Below are positions 8,411 to 17,308 of a stretch of 48,202 nt of DNA, one piece after another; within the stretch, counting starts at the first letter, position 1; every line of letters starts with the position of its first letter. The DNA is from Lachnospiraceae bacterium (lineage in GTDB: Bacteria > Bacillota > Clostridia > Lachnospirales > Lachnospiraceae): assembly GCA_011959105.1 (NCBI GenBank), contig BLLU01000121.1, positions 1 to 48,202 on the forward strand. Direction: 5' to 3'. Position numbers and translations under genes: made by a program. The notes below the pieces were generated by a model. It worked only from the letters and a program-made list of their open reading frames with translations. It was not told where the DNA came from and did no database searches.

Positions 8411-9310
8411 TTACTTCCCCATTTTCTCATAGATACCCCTCACCCGTCCGCAGGCGCTGCCATGCAGATACTCATGCCAGAACTGAAAAGTCGTGATACT
8501 ATTGGCCGCCTGCATATGCCCCAGCAGTATATCTTCAGAAAGAGTTTCTCCTGTGAGCAAAGCCCTCTCCTGTACATAGATCTCCACCAGCTTTTCGGGA
8601 GCAATCTCCGTCCCGTCGGCCCCCAGGCGGCTTATAAAAAAGCTGATATCCCCGGAAGCCCCTCCCCCGTTCACTCCCTGCCAGTCACAGATCACGATCT
8701 CCCCGTTTTCCCGTAAAAGCAGATTGTCCCAGTGAAAATCCCCGTGGCACAGAACCTGTGGCTCCTCATGGTGCCAGCCGATGATCTGATTGATCCTGTC
8801 CGCCGTCCGCTCCAGGATTCCCGGATCCAGGGCTCCCGGGTGCTCTGCCAGCACAGAGCGCCAGCCATCCACACATTCGGCGATCCGCTCCGCCTTCAGA
8901 TATCCCGGCTCCCCCTGCGGCCTCTTTAAAAAATCCGGTATCTCCCGGGTATGTACCTGTGCCAGCGCCCGCATGATTCCCCGCAAAAGACCATCGTCCA
9001 GGGCCTCTTTGGAAGGCTGCCTATATTTTTTCATCAGGAGCAGAATCTCCCGGTCCGAAACCCGTGTCTCCAGCACCTCCGGCAGGCAGGGCAGCGCTTC
9101 CCCATGCCCTTCTTCCCTGTAAAATTGATAAAACAAGGCTTCATTTAGATAAAGCGGAAACATCTCCGGCTCCGGAAGCATGTCCTTTATCACATGCTTT
9201 AAGACATATCTTCCGTCTATCTCCCAGATCCGGGCCCCGCTTTGCCCGCCCCCGATCTGCCGATGTTCATGATCGGACAGAAACGCCTCAACACTTTTGT
9301 CGTTTAACAT
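8411..9310 (-). CDS. Aminoglycoside phosphotransferase (APH)-fold small-molecule kinase
   Basis: 299 residues. The catalytic loop HGDFHWDN is at ~189-196 and the metal-binding segment ICDWQ at ~207-211. The N-terminal lobe carries a likely ATP-binding lysine in YVLKHV. These define the APH/choline-kinase superfamily; the substrate cannot be told from sequence, and resistance should not be assumed. Start ATG 9310 follows GCGGAGG. It begins 14 bases after the stop of an ABC exporter and is the last gene of the PPTase-ABC-APH run. The next promoter (8375-8347) starts right after it. Confidence 0.8.
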   Translation of the reverse strand: MLNDKSVEAFLSDHEHRQIGGGQSGARIWEIDGRYVLKHVIKDMLPEPEMFPLYLNEALFYQFYREEGHGEALPCLPEVLETRVSDREILLLMKKYRQPSKEALDDGLLRGIMRALAQVHTREIPDFLKRPQGEPGYLKAERIAECVDGWRSVLAEHPGALDPGILERTADRINQIIGWHHEEPQVLCHGDFHWDNLLLRENGEIVICDWQGVNGGGASGDISFFISRLGADGTEIAPEKLVEIYVQERALLTGETLSEDILLGHMQAANSITTFQFWHEYLHGSACGRVRGIYEKMGK

Positions 9311-9324
9311 AAGGTTCCTCCGCT

Positions 9325-11106
9325 TTACTCCACGGCCTCTTTTTCATATTGGGAATAATAGATCTCCTGGTAGACCTGACAGTCCTCCAGCAGCTTTTCG
9401 TGGGTGCCGATACCGACGATCATGCCATCGTCCAATACAAGGATCTGATCCGCATGACGGATAGTGGACGCCCGCTGGGAAACGATAAAGGTGGTGGTAT
9501 CTTTCTCCACCTCCTTCAGCGCCTGTCTGAGTTTGGCGTCCGTGGCATAGTCCAGAGCTGATGCGCTGTCATCCAGAATCAGAATTTCAGGCTTTCTGAC
9601 CAATGCCCTGGCAATGGTCAGTCGCTGCTTCTGGCCGCCGGAAAGGTTTTTACCGTTCTGGGCAACCTTGGCATCCAGCCCTCCGTCCCTGCCCTCCACC
9701 ACTTCCCTGGCCTGGGCCGTGTCAATGGCCTGCCACAGTTCCTCATCCGTGGCGTCGGGTTTCCCCCATTGCAGATTGCTGCGGATGGTCCCCTTAAAAA
9801 GCACCGCTTTCTGCGGCACCACGCCGATACGTCTGCGAAGCTGCTCCATGGGAATGCTTTGAATATTCTGCCCCTCCAGCCGGATGGCTCCCTCCGTCAC
9901 CGGATAAAAACCGGGAATCATATTTACCAGAGAGGATTTGCCGGAGCCCGTACCGCCGATAATGCCGATGGTCTGTCCCCTCTCCACCCGAAAATGCACA
10001 TCCTGCAAAGTCTTATCTCCCGCCCCCTGATAGGTCAGGGATACATGGTCAAACTCCAAATAGGGGGGCAAATACTGCATCGTATCTCCCACAGGCTTTC
10101 CGGCCTCTTCTGCCGCAGACTGTGCCGATACATTGCACTTCTCTGCCGCCTCTCCTGCCGGGATCTCCAACACCCCTGCCACCCGGTCCGCGCAGGCCAG
10201 CGCCTTGGTGATGGTGACAATCAGATTGGCTAACTTTACCAGTTCTACCAGAATCTGAGACATGTAATTGATAATGGCCACCACCTCGCCCTGGGTCAGG
10301 TTACCCATGTTGACCTGAAGGGCCCCGGTGTAAATCAGCGCAATGATGGCTCCGTTGACAATCACATAAGTGAGGGGATTCATAACCGCGCTGATCCTCG
10401 CCACCGCCGTCTGCAGATGGGAAAGCGCATTATTCTGCTCCCGAAACCGCTTTTCCTCCACCTGCTCCTGGTGGAACGCACGGATCACACGCACACCGGT
10501 GAGGTTTTCCCTGGTAATGCCAAGCACCCGGTCCAAGGCGCTCTGTACCTTCTTGTACATGGGCATGGTGATCATCATTACGCCAAAAACCACCACGGCC
10601 AGCAGCGGAATAGCCACCACAAAGATCAGCGCACTCTTTACGTCAATGGTAAAAGCCATGATCATGGCTCCGAAAACAATGATGGGAGAACGAAGGAACA
10701 GCCGCAGCACCATGTTCACTCCGGACTGCACCTGGTTGATATCGCTGGTCATCCGGGTGATCAAGGTAGAGGTTCCCGCCCTGTCGATATTGGTAAAATC
10801 AAGCCTCTGGATATGTTCAAACACCGCCTGCCGCAGCTTGGCGGAAAATCCTACCGCCGCCCTGGCCGCAAAGAACTGGGCTGTCACCGAACTGGCCAAT
10901 CCCACCGCCGCTAAAAGCAGCAGGCACAGACCCATCCTGACAATATGCCCCACATCCGAGTTGCCGGGGCTGCCGATTCCCCGGTCAATGATGCTGGCCA
11001 TTACCAGAGGCACAAACAACTCAAAAAAAGCCTCCAGCAGCTTAAAAAGCGGGGCCAGTACAGACTCCTTCCTGTAGTCTTTCAGATAAACAAACAGCTT
11101 TTTCAT
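9325..11106 (-). CDS. ABC exporter half-transporter (permease plus ATPase)
   Basis: 593 residues with the usual half-exporter plan: six membrane helices to ~residue 320, then a nucleotide-binding domain with Walker A GGTGSGKSS, signature NLSGGQKQR and Walker B ILILDDSASALD. The catalytic Glu after Walker B is Asp here (DD rather than DE), as in the weak site of several heterodimeric exporters of the BmrC/YheI type. No partner half-transporter is adjacent. The other two in the window lack this change but belong to a differently organised family. Its ATG overlaps the stop of the phosphopantetheinyl transferase gene (ATGA). Substrate unknown. Confidence 0.9.
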   Translation of the reverse strand: MKKLFVYLKDYRKESVLAPLFKLLEAFFELFVPLVMASIIDRGIGSPGNSDVGHIVRMGLCLLLLAAVGLASSVTAQFFAARAAVGFSAKLRQAVFEHIQRLDFTNIDRAGTSTLITRMTSDINQVQSGVNMVLRLFLRSPIIVFGAMIMAFTIDVKSALIFVVAIPLLAVVVFGVMMITMPMYKKVQSALDRVLGITRENLTGVRVIRAFHQEQVEEKRFREQNNALSHLQTAVARISAVMNPLTYVIVNGAIIALIYTGALQVNMGNLTQGEVVAIINYMSQILVELVKLANLIVTITKALACADRVAGVLEIPAGEAAEKCNVSAQSAAEEAGKPVGDTMQYLPPYLEFDHVSLTYQGAGDKTLQDVHFRVERGQTIGIIGGTGSGKSSLVNMIPGFYPVTEGAIRLEGQNIQSIPMEQLRRRIGVVPQKAVLFKGTIRSNLQWGKPDATDEELWQAIDTAQAREVVEGRDGGLDAKVAQNGKNLSGGQKQRLTIARALVRKPEILILDDSASALDYATDAKLRQALKEVEKDTTTFIVSQRASTIRHADQILVLDDGMIVGIGTHEKLLEDCQVYQEIYYSQYEKEAVE

Positions 11107-11882
11107 CGCAACTCCTGTCCGCCCGCCTCATTGGGCATTTCACATCTGCGTCCTTCCTCCTCGCAGCACACGCAGACATAATATCCGGGGAGCTCTCCAT
11201 ACTCATATAGACGCATACCCGTATCCTTTAACATATTACGCTTTAACACATCCTCTGTCAAGCCCGTTCCTTTCAGCTTCCCATATGCCTCCTTACGGCA
11301 CCACAACCTGTAAAACAAAGCCGTTCCCGGGCTGCGATCCGCTGTCAATCCCTGTTCCATATTGTTTACAGAAACGCCGCTCTCAAAGACGGCCGCTTCC
11401 TCCTGCGCAAAGAAACGTTTTACCAGAGACTCCTTATAGGGAAGCATCTGCTGAATGTCAATCCCTACCGGGACATCGCTGACTGCCAGCGCTACATAGT
11501 CCCCGGAGTGGGAAAGATTGTAATGCCAGGGCACTTGCCGGATATAAGGCTTCCCGCCGGGGGCGTAAGCCACCTGCAGCGGCAAGGGGAAGGGGATCTC
11601 TTCCAGCAGCTGCGGATAGGACAACTGCCGCCAACGGACAGGCGCGTCCTGGGGAGATTCCGTAAGGGCTTGTCTGTGTGCCCCATATTGCAGCAGCAGC
11701 TGTCCTCCCATACTCTGCGCCCTTGTGCCCGGCCTGGCACAGCCGGCCACCTTCTCCTGCTGCCAGGCGGTCAGCTTATCCCAGCCGGGCAAAGCCGCGG
11801 CGTTTTGGATGAATTCTCCGCTGCCTGTCTCTTCCATTTGAAGGCGAAGTCCGCCCACTTCCAGCAAATATACCTGAATCAC
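11103..11882 (-). CDS. 4'-phosphopantetheinyl transferase, Sfp type
   Basis: 259 residues from GTG 11882, which follows GGAAGGGG; the in-frame ATG at 11912 has no ribosome binding site. Sfp-family motifs are present in order: GGKPYI, NLSHSGDYVALAV, the Mg-binding GIDIQ, and FYRLWCRKEAYGKLKGTGL. The enzyme transfers phosphopantetheine from CoA to a Ser of acyl- or peptidyl-carrier proteins. Sfp-type enzymes usually serve nonribosomal peptide or polyketide synthases, but none is in view, so its target is unknown. It overlaps the ABC exporter start by four bases and starts 16 bases after the DHH protein stop, so the three are probably cotranscribed. Confidence 0.85.
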   Translation of the reverse strand: MIQVYLLEVGGLRLQMEETGSGEFIQNAAALPGWDKLTAWQQEKVAGCARPGTRAQSMGGQLLLQYGAHRQALTESPQDAPVRWRQLSYPQLLEEIPFPLPLQVAYAPGGKPYIRQVPWHYNLSHSGDYVALAVSDVPVGIDIQQMLPYKESLVKRFFAQEEAAVFESGVSVNNMEQGLTADRSPGTALFYRLWCRKEAYGKLKGTGLTEDVLKRNMLKDTGMRLYEYGELPGYYVCVCCEEEGRRCEMPNEAGGQELR

Positions 11883-11898
11883 GTTTTCCCCTTCCGGC

Positions 11899-13401
11899 TC
11901 ACATCCGTTCATAAGTCTTATGAAAAATGCGCCTTTCGATCACATAGATATCATGGGGATCGTCCACGCGCACCGCCAGATAGTCCCCCTCTTTTCCCAG
12001 CATATATTTTTCCTCGTCCCATGCGGTGAAAACTTTCACTCTATGATTCAACTCTTTCGCGTAAATATGTACTTCGCCGCTGGAAACACAGGTTTTGGCG
12101 TAGGGAATCAAGGATACATTTTTCCCCTCCAATACATCCCTGACCACAGGCGCATACTCTCCCGAAAAGACGTAAGGCGTATCGAGGCGGTTATAGCTGC
12201 GCTCAAATTTAGCCCTGTCGTTGGGATATACTTCTCCCTGAATCCCAATCATAACCAACAAGTCTTTATGAATCCGCACATCCAGGTCCCCCTCCAATGT
12301 GCGGATGCAGATTTGAGCGCCTGTGGGAAAGATCTGGTCCGCCTCCACATAGCCCAGGGGAACCTTCCTCTTTTTGTATGCCGTCATGCCGGCGATATCC
12401 ATGTTATACTCCTTTGCATGAATAATCTGGATATCGTCGAAATAATCGTCCATGCGCCGGACCAGAAATTCCTGAATGTCCTCCTCCGGGGGATTTCCCG
12501 GGATCTCCTTTTCCAGCAATTCCATCTGGAGAAGGCCGCCGGCCTTTTCCAGATGCCCGCCCCCGGATCCCACACCCTCCGTAATAAACGCCGCCAACTC
12601 GCTGGCCTTTACCTCTTTCACACAGCTTCTCACGGAAATCTTAACGCCAAAGGGCAGCACACTGTATACCAGGCAGGTATCCACAGCGTCCACCTCCAGC
12701 ATCAGATCACTGATCATACCCAGAATATTGGGATCGCAGGGCTCCGCCATGGCTACCGCATAGCGGTATTCCTCGTGGTAGTGATAATTCATCAGCGCCG
12801 CGCCGGCTATTTCCAACTCCCGCAAGGACAGGTTCGCATTGCGAAAGCGCAGGATCAGACTCCTGTCAAACACTGCGTCATCCCGCAGATCCTTGTCCAG
12901 GGGATGGGATATCTCCGTGAAATTATTGGTATCCGTCAAAAGCCCATAGTAAAGAGCCGTGGCCAGGCCCCTGTCAGCGTTGACATCCATCCCCTCCTGC
13001 CTCAGAAGTTCCCTCACCACGGTGGCGCACGCCCCCAGATTGCTTCTCACTTCACTGAGCGGAGGCAGAGGGCCGCTGATCTGATGATGGTCGATGACGG
13101 CCACCTGACCCGCGTCAAACTTTGTCACATTTCCCTGTCCATACTGGCAGTCCACTGTGACCAGAAGCTCCGGCGCTTCCAACATATCCGCATGCTCGAT
13201 GGGAAGATTCAACTCGGATACCATCAGAACCAGATTGCTCTTTTGGATAGGGCTGCGCCCTCCATAGACAAAATGTACCTTCTTTCCCTGGGCCTTCAGA
13301 TAGAAATACACACCATAGCCGCTGGCCAGGGCATCCGCGTCCGGATTGTCATGACACTGCACCACTATGGAATCATATTTTAAAAAGTCACTTAATTTCA
13401 T
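11899..13401 (-). CDS. DHH-family phosphoesterase
   Basis: 500 residues from ATG 13401 (MKLSDFLKYD), preceded by GGGGAGG; an upstream in-frame start is less likely. Motif I is HDNPDADA at ~17-24, and the defining DHH motif is in VAVIDHHQISG. A DHHA1-like GSGGGHLEKAGG follows near residue 280, and a ~170-residue C-terminal extension lacks a motif I know. The family includes NrnA-type oligoribonucleases and cyclic-di-AMP or pAp phosphodiesterases; which one applies is not clear. No membrane or CBS domain is seen, so it is not GdpP. Mn-dependent and cytoplasmic by family. Confidence 0.85.
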   Translation of the reverse strand: MKLSDFLKYDSIVVQCHDNPDADALASGYGVYFYLKAQGKKVHFVYGGRSPIQKSNLVLMVSELNLPIEHADMLEAPELLVTVDCQYGQGNVTKFDAGQVAVIDHHQISGPLPPLSEVRSNLGACATVVRELLRQEGMDVNADRGLATALYYGLLTDTNNFTEISHPLDKDLRDDAVFDRSLILRFRNANLSLRELEIAGAALMNYHYHEEYRYAVAMAEPCDPNILGMISDLMLEVDAVDTCLVYSVLPFGVKISVRSCVKEVKASELAAFITEGVGSGGGHLEKAGGLLQMELLEKEIPGNPPEEDIQEFLVRRMDDYFDDIQIIHAKEYNMDIAGMTAYKKRKVPLGYVEADQIFPTGAQICIRTLEGDLDVRIHKDLLVMIGIQGEVYPNDRAKFERSYNRLDTPYVFSGEYAPVVRDVLEGKNVSLIPYAKTCVSSGEVHIYAKELNHRVKVFTAWDEEKYMLGKEGDYLAVRVDDPHDIYVIERRIFHKTYERM

Positions 13402-13494
13402 ACCAACCTCCCCGCCTCCCATATTCTCTTGAACGTCGATGGGCCAGCCCGCTCGTTTTCCGCCGGATGGTTCAACCGAAAGCCCGGACCGTAT

Positions 13495-13908
13495 TCACAG
13501 CACCATCAGCAAAGTGCCCGCCCCGATCAGCACACAGCCGAAAAAAGATTTTACCGTGAACTGCTCATGCAGAAAAATAAAGGCCAGCACCAGCGTGATC
13601 ACCACACTGAGTTTGTCGATGGGCACCACCTTGGACGCCTCCCCCAGCTGCAGGGCCCTGTAGTAACACAGCCAGGACGCACCGGTGGCCAGGCCTGACA
13701 GAATCAGAAACAGCCAGCTCCTGCCGCTGATGGCCCCGATTCCCCCCTGGGCGCTGGTCAGAAAAACCATCCCCCAGGATAACAGCAATACCACCACCGT
13801 TCGGATGGCTGTGGCCAGATGGGAATTGACACCCTCAATCCCGATCTTGGCCAATATGCTGGTCAGTGCCGCAAACACTGCCGATAATAACGCAAATAGC
13901 AACCACAT
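13495..13908 (-). CDS. EamA-family small transporter (single five-helix unit)
   Basis: 137 residues from ATG 13908 (MWLLFALLSAVFAALTSILA), preceded by GGAGG at a nine-base spacing. It holds one EamA repeat of about five hydrophobic helices, including the YYRALQLGEASKVVPIDKLS stretch typical of this family, and ends GCVLIGAGTLLMVL. Full EamA permeases have two repeats in ~290 residues, so this protein must dimerise like small multidrug transporters. Substrate unknown. It lies 201 bases after aspS and 93 before the DHH gene. Confidence 0.85.
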   Translation of the reverse strand: MWLLFALLSAVFAALTSILAKIGIEGVNSHLATAIRTVVVLLLSWGMVFLTSAQGGIGAISGRSWLFLILSGLATGASWLCYYRALQLGEASKVVPIDKLSVVITLVLAFIFLHEQFTVKSFFGCVLIGAGTLLMVL

Positions 13909-14109
13909 GGAAATGCACCTCCGTCTCTGGATTCCTGTAGACATATTGATCCCTCCCCGCGCCGGGCCCAGCCTCTGCATGCGCCTGTATTCCATATACA
14001 ATGATATCTGTCCATACAGCAGTTATTCCCCGTTTGGAACCACTTTAGTCGGGGCATGAAAGGAGCTGCAGACATTACTCCACAACTCCCCGCCTTTCCA
14101 TTACGTATT

Positions 14110-15915
14110 TTAATTCTCAGGAGAATCCTGCCCGGGCTCTTTAATCACCAGGCACAATTCCTCCAACTGCTTCTCATCCACCGTATTGGGCGCGTCGGAC
14201 ATCAGACAGGAGGCGTCCTTCACCTTGGGGAACGCAATCACTTCCCTGATGCTCTCCGCCTTCACCAGCAGCATCACAAAACGATCCAGCCCGATGGCCA
14301 GTCCGGCATGAGGGGGCACTCCATACTTGAACGCGTCCAGCAAAAAGCCGAACTGCTCATGGGCTTTCTCAAGGGTAAAACCCAGCGCCCGGAACATCCG
14401 CTCCTGCACATCACTCTGGAAAATACGGACGCTGCCGCCTCCCAGTTCCACGCCGTTTAATACAATATCATAGGCTTTGGCCCGCACACTGCCCGGATCG
14501 GATTCCAACCTTTCCAGATCCTCCTCCATGGGCATGGTAAAGGGATGATGCATGGCCACAAAACGCTCCTCCTCCTCACTCCACTCAAACTGGGGGAATT
14601 CCGTCACCCACAGGAAGTTGAATTTGTCATTGTCCACCAGATCAAGCTGTCTGGCCACCTCACAGCGCAGGGCTCCCAGCACGGCCCACACGGTCTTCAG
14701 GCGATCCGCCGCAAAGAGCAGCAGATCCCCCGGCTGTCCCTGCATCACCGCCACCAGATCAGCCAGTTGTTCCTCGGTCATAAATTTGGCAAAAGATGAT
14801 TTGTAACTGCCATCCGGCATCACAGACAGATAGGCCAAACCCTTGGCCCCATACCCCTTGGCAAACTCCACCAGCGCATCAATCTTCTTCCGGGGCATCT
14901 CCGCCTGCCCTTTCACATTGATGCCCCGGACGCTGCCGCCGGACTCCAGCGCCCCGGTAAACACCCCGAAGCCGCAGCCCTTCACCGCCTCCGACACATC
15001 CTGCAGCTCCATTCCGAAGCGGGTATCCGGCTTGTCGGAACCGTAGCGGTTCATAGCTTCCTCCCAGGTCATACGTTGAATCGGAAGCTGCACCTCCAGA
15101 CCGATGGCCTCCCGGCACACCTCCGCCACCATGCGCTCGGTGGCGTCAATCACATCCTCCACATCCACAAAGGACATTTCCAGATCCACCTGGGTAAACT
15201 CCGGCTGCCGATCAGCCCGCAGATCCTCATCCCTGAAACACTTGGCAATCTGGAAATACCGATCATACCCGGAGCACATCAGGAGCTGCTTGAATATCTG
15301 AGGGGACTGGGGCAAAGCATAGAAATTCCCCGGGTGCACCCGGCTGGGCACCAGATAGTCTCTGGCTCCCTCCGGCGTGGACTTGTTCAAAATCGGCGTC
15401 TCGATCTCCAGGAAGCCCTCTCTGCTGAGAAATGCCCGGATGGTGGTGGCGATCTTACTGCGCAGCATCAGATTGCGCTGCAGATCCGGCCTGCGCAGAT
15501 CCAGATAACGGTATTTCAGCCGCAGCTCCTCCTTGGTTTTGGATTCCGCCTCAATGGGGAAAGGCGGCGTCTCCGCCTCCGCCAGGATACGCACCTGAGC
15601 AGCCCGCACCTCAATCTCCCCGGTGGGCAGATTTTCGTTCACCGCGCCGCTGCGCTTCTCCACTCTGCCCACCACAGCCACCACAAACTCGCTGCGCAGC
15701 TTTTCCGCCTTGGCAAAATGTTCCGGGCCGCAGTCGCTCTCTTCAAATATAATCTGCAAAATGCCCGCCCGGTCCCGCAGATCCACAAAGATAATGCCGC
15801 CCTTGTTCCTCTGCTTCTGCACCCAGCCCATAACGGTGACTTCCTCACCCACATTGTTAAGACCCAGTTCACCGCATCTGTAAGTCCTCTTTAAGCCTTT
15901 CATTGACTCTGCCAT
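14110..15915 (-). CDS. aspS: Aspartate-tRNA ligase
   Basis: 601 residues, normal for the bacterial form with its insertion domain. It has an N-terminal OB fold (VTVMGWVQKQRNKGGIIFVD), class II motif 2 (FRDEDLRADRQPEFTQVDLE) and motif 3 (AIGLDRFVMLL). It charges tRNA-Asp for translation. Start ATG 15915 follows GAGG at a fitting distance. It follows hisS by 115 bases, the usual hisS-aspS pairing in Firmicutes. Whether it is discriminating, or also acts on tRNA-Asn, cannot be told here. Confidence 0.97.
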   Translation of the reverse strand: MAESMKGLKRTYRCGELGLNNVGEEVTVMGWVQKQRNKGGIIFVDLRDRAGILQIIFEESDCGPEHFAKAEKLRSEFVVAVVGRVEKRSGAVNENLPTGEIEVRAAQVRILAEAETPPFPIEAESKTKEELRLKYRYLDLRRPDLQRNLMLRSKIATTIRAFLSREGFLEIETPILNKSTPEGARDYLVPSRVHPGNFYALPQSPQIFKQLLMCSGYDRYFQIAKCFRDEDLRADRQPEFTQVDLEMSFVDVEDVIDATERMVAEVCREAIGLEVQLPIQRMTWEEAMNRYGSDKPDTRFGMELQDVSEAVKGCGFGVFTGALESGGSVRGINVKGQAEMPRKKIDALVEFAKGYGAKGLAYLSVMPDGSYKSSFAKFMTEEQLADLVAVMQGQPGDLLLFAADRLKTVWAVLGALRCEVARQLDLVDNDKFNFLWVTEFPQFEWSEEEERFVAMHHPFTMPMEEDLERLESDPGSVRAKAYDIVLNGVELGGGSVRIFQSDVQERMFRALGFTLEKAHEQFGFLLDAFKYGVPPHAGLAIGLDRFVMLLVKAESIREVIAFPKVKDASCLMSDAPNTVDEKQLEELCLVIKEPGQDSPEN

Positions 15916-16030
15916 ACTAGAAACCTCGCTTCCGCCCCATGGGGCTATTCATACTTTTCCGTCCAAAAATTCTTCCCCTTCTCCGCTTGCCGGTTCTATG
16001 ATCTGCTTACCGAACCCTGCGTCCGGTACC

Positions 16031-17293
16031 TTAGTTTTTCAGCGTCTCCCTGTAGAACTCCACGAATTCTTCATACCCCTCCGCCGCAAGCTGCTCTTTC
16101 TGGAACTTCTTATTTTTATTCATGCGGGCCACCAGCACCTGGCTGCCGTCCTGCCGGGCCGCCTGTGCCTTGGCAATCACTTCACACAGCGCCTGGCCGC
16201 CCACGCCCTTCTCGATCAGGTACGCCACCTTTTTCCGGGCCTGAGGCACCTTAAAGCCGCTGTCCATCAACAGCATGATAATCCGCTCGAACCCGATGGA
16301 AAAACCGCAGGCCGGAACATCCTGCCCGGTGAACTTGCCCACCATCCTGTCATATCTGCCGCCGCCGCCGCAGGCTGCCCCAAACTGAGGCATGGAGATC
16401 TCAAAAATCGTCCCCGTGTAGTAGGACATGCCCCGCACCAGTGTGGCGTCAAATACCATCCGGAAGTCCGCCGCTTTGGTGGCGCTGACGCTGGAAATAA
16501 TCTCCTGCAATCCCTGGGCCACCCCGGGCTCCAATACATCCCGCAAAGTCTCCGCCAGATAGGCTACCCCGTCCTCCTGCTGCCCCAGTTCCCGGTACAG
16601 CGCCAGGTATTTATCCACACAGGATTTTTCAAACCCTTTCTCCAGCAGCTCTGCCTCCACGCCCTCAAGGCCGATCTTATCCATCTTGTCCAACGTGATA
16701 AACACGCTGTCATAAGTCTCCTGGTCAAAGCCGCTGTAAGCAGCCATGGCCTTCAGAATCTGCCTGTCGTTAATGCGGATTTCAAAATCCCTGAACCCGA
16801 TGTTCCCCAGGGTGGTGGTGGTGGCCAGGATCAACTCGATCTCAGCCAGATTGCTGGGTTCCCCGAAAATATCAATATCGCACTGCATGAACTGACGGTA
16901 ACGTCCCTTCTGGGGCCTGTCTGCCCGCCACACATTCCCTATCTGCAAAGCCTTAAAGGGAGAGGGCAGATTGGCTGCATTGTTGGAATAGTACCGCACC
17001 AGCGGCACCGTCAGATCATAACGCATGCCGAAGTCCACCACTTCCTCCTCCGTAACCGCCTGGGCCACATTGAGCTTTTCACCCCGCTTTAACACTTTGA
17101 AAATCAACTTCTCATTGTCCCCGCCCTGCTTGCTGGTCAGATTGGAAAGGCTCTCCATACAGGGCGTCTCAATCGCCGTGAATCCAAACCGGCGGTATGT
17201 GTCCTTAATCACCCCCTGTACATAATCCCGGATCTGCATCTCCTCGGGTAAAATATCCTTCATGCCGTGTACCGGCTTTTTATTCATTGCCAT
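16031..17293 (-). CDS. hisS: Histidine-tRNA ligase
   Basis: 420 residues. It begins KPVHGMKDILPEEMQIRDYV, the typical HisRS start, and has the class II motifs 2 (WRADRPQKGRYRQFMQCDID) and 3 (ACGFSIGFERIIMLL) plus the histidine-binding GGGGRYD region. A C-terminal anticodon-binding domain follows. It charges tRNA-His. Ribosome binding site is AAGGAGAGGAG. It starts 15 bases after hemZ and belongs to the same transcript; no T-box leader is seen before it. Confidence 0.97.
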   Translation of the reverse strand: MAMNKKPVHGMKDILPEEMQIRDYVQGVIKDTYRRFGFTAIETPCMESLSNLTSKQGGDNEKLIFKVLKRGEKLNVAQAVTEEEVVDFGMRYDLTVPLVRYYSNNAANLPSPFKALQIGNVWRADRPQKGRYRQFMQCDIDIFGEPSNLAEIELILATTTTLGNIGFRDFEIRINDRQILKAMAAYSGFDQETYDSVFITLDKMDKIGLEGVEAELLEKGFEKSCVDKYLALYRELGQQEDGVAYLAETLRDVLEPGVAQGLQEIISSVSATKAADFRMVFDATLVRGMSYYTGTIFEISMPQFGAACGGGGRYDRMVGKFTGQDVPACGFSIGFERIIMLLMDSGFKVPQARKKVAYLIEKGVGGQALCEVIAKAQAARQDGSQVLVARMNKNKKFQKEQLAAEGYEEFVEFYRETLKN

Positions 17294-17308
17294 TTATATC
17301 TCCTCTCC

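Noticed and set aside
8089..8496. A 135-codon plus-strand ORF over the ABC leader
   Set aside because: No ribosome binding site or domain; the interval is explained by the minus-strand promoter, leader ORF and hairpins.
11920..13383. A 487-codon plus-strand ORF opposite the DHH gene
   Set aside because: Antisense shadow; the minus-strand DHH protein has clear catalytic motifs.
17294..17308. T-box riboswitch before hisS or aspS
   Set aside because: The hisS gap is only 15 bases, and the 115 bases before aspS show no T-box sequence or specifier stem.
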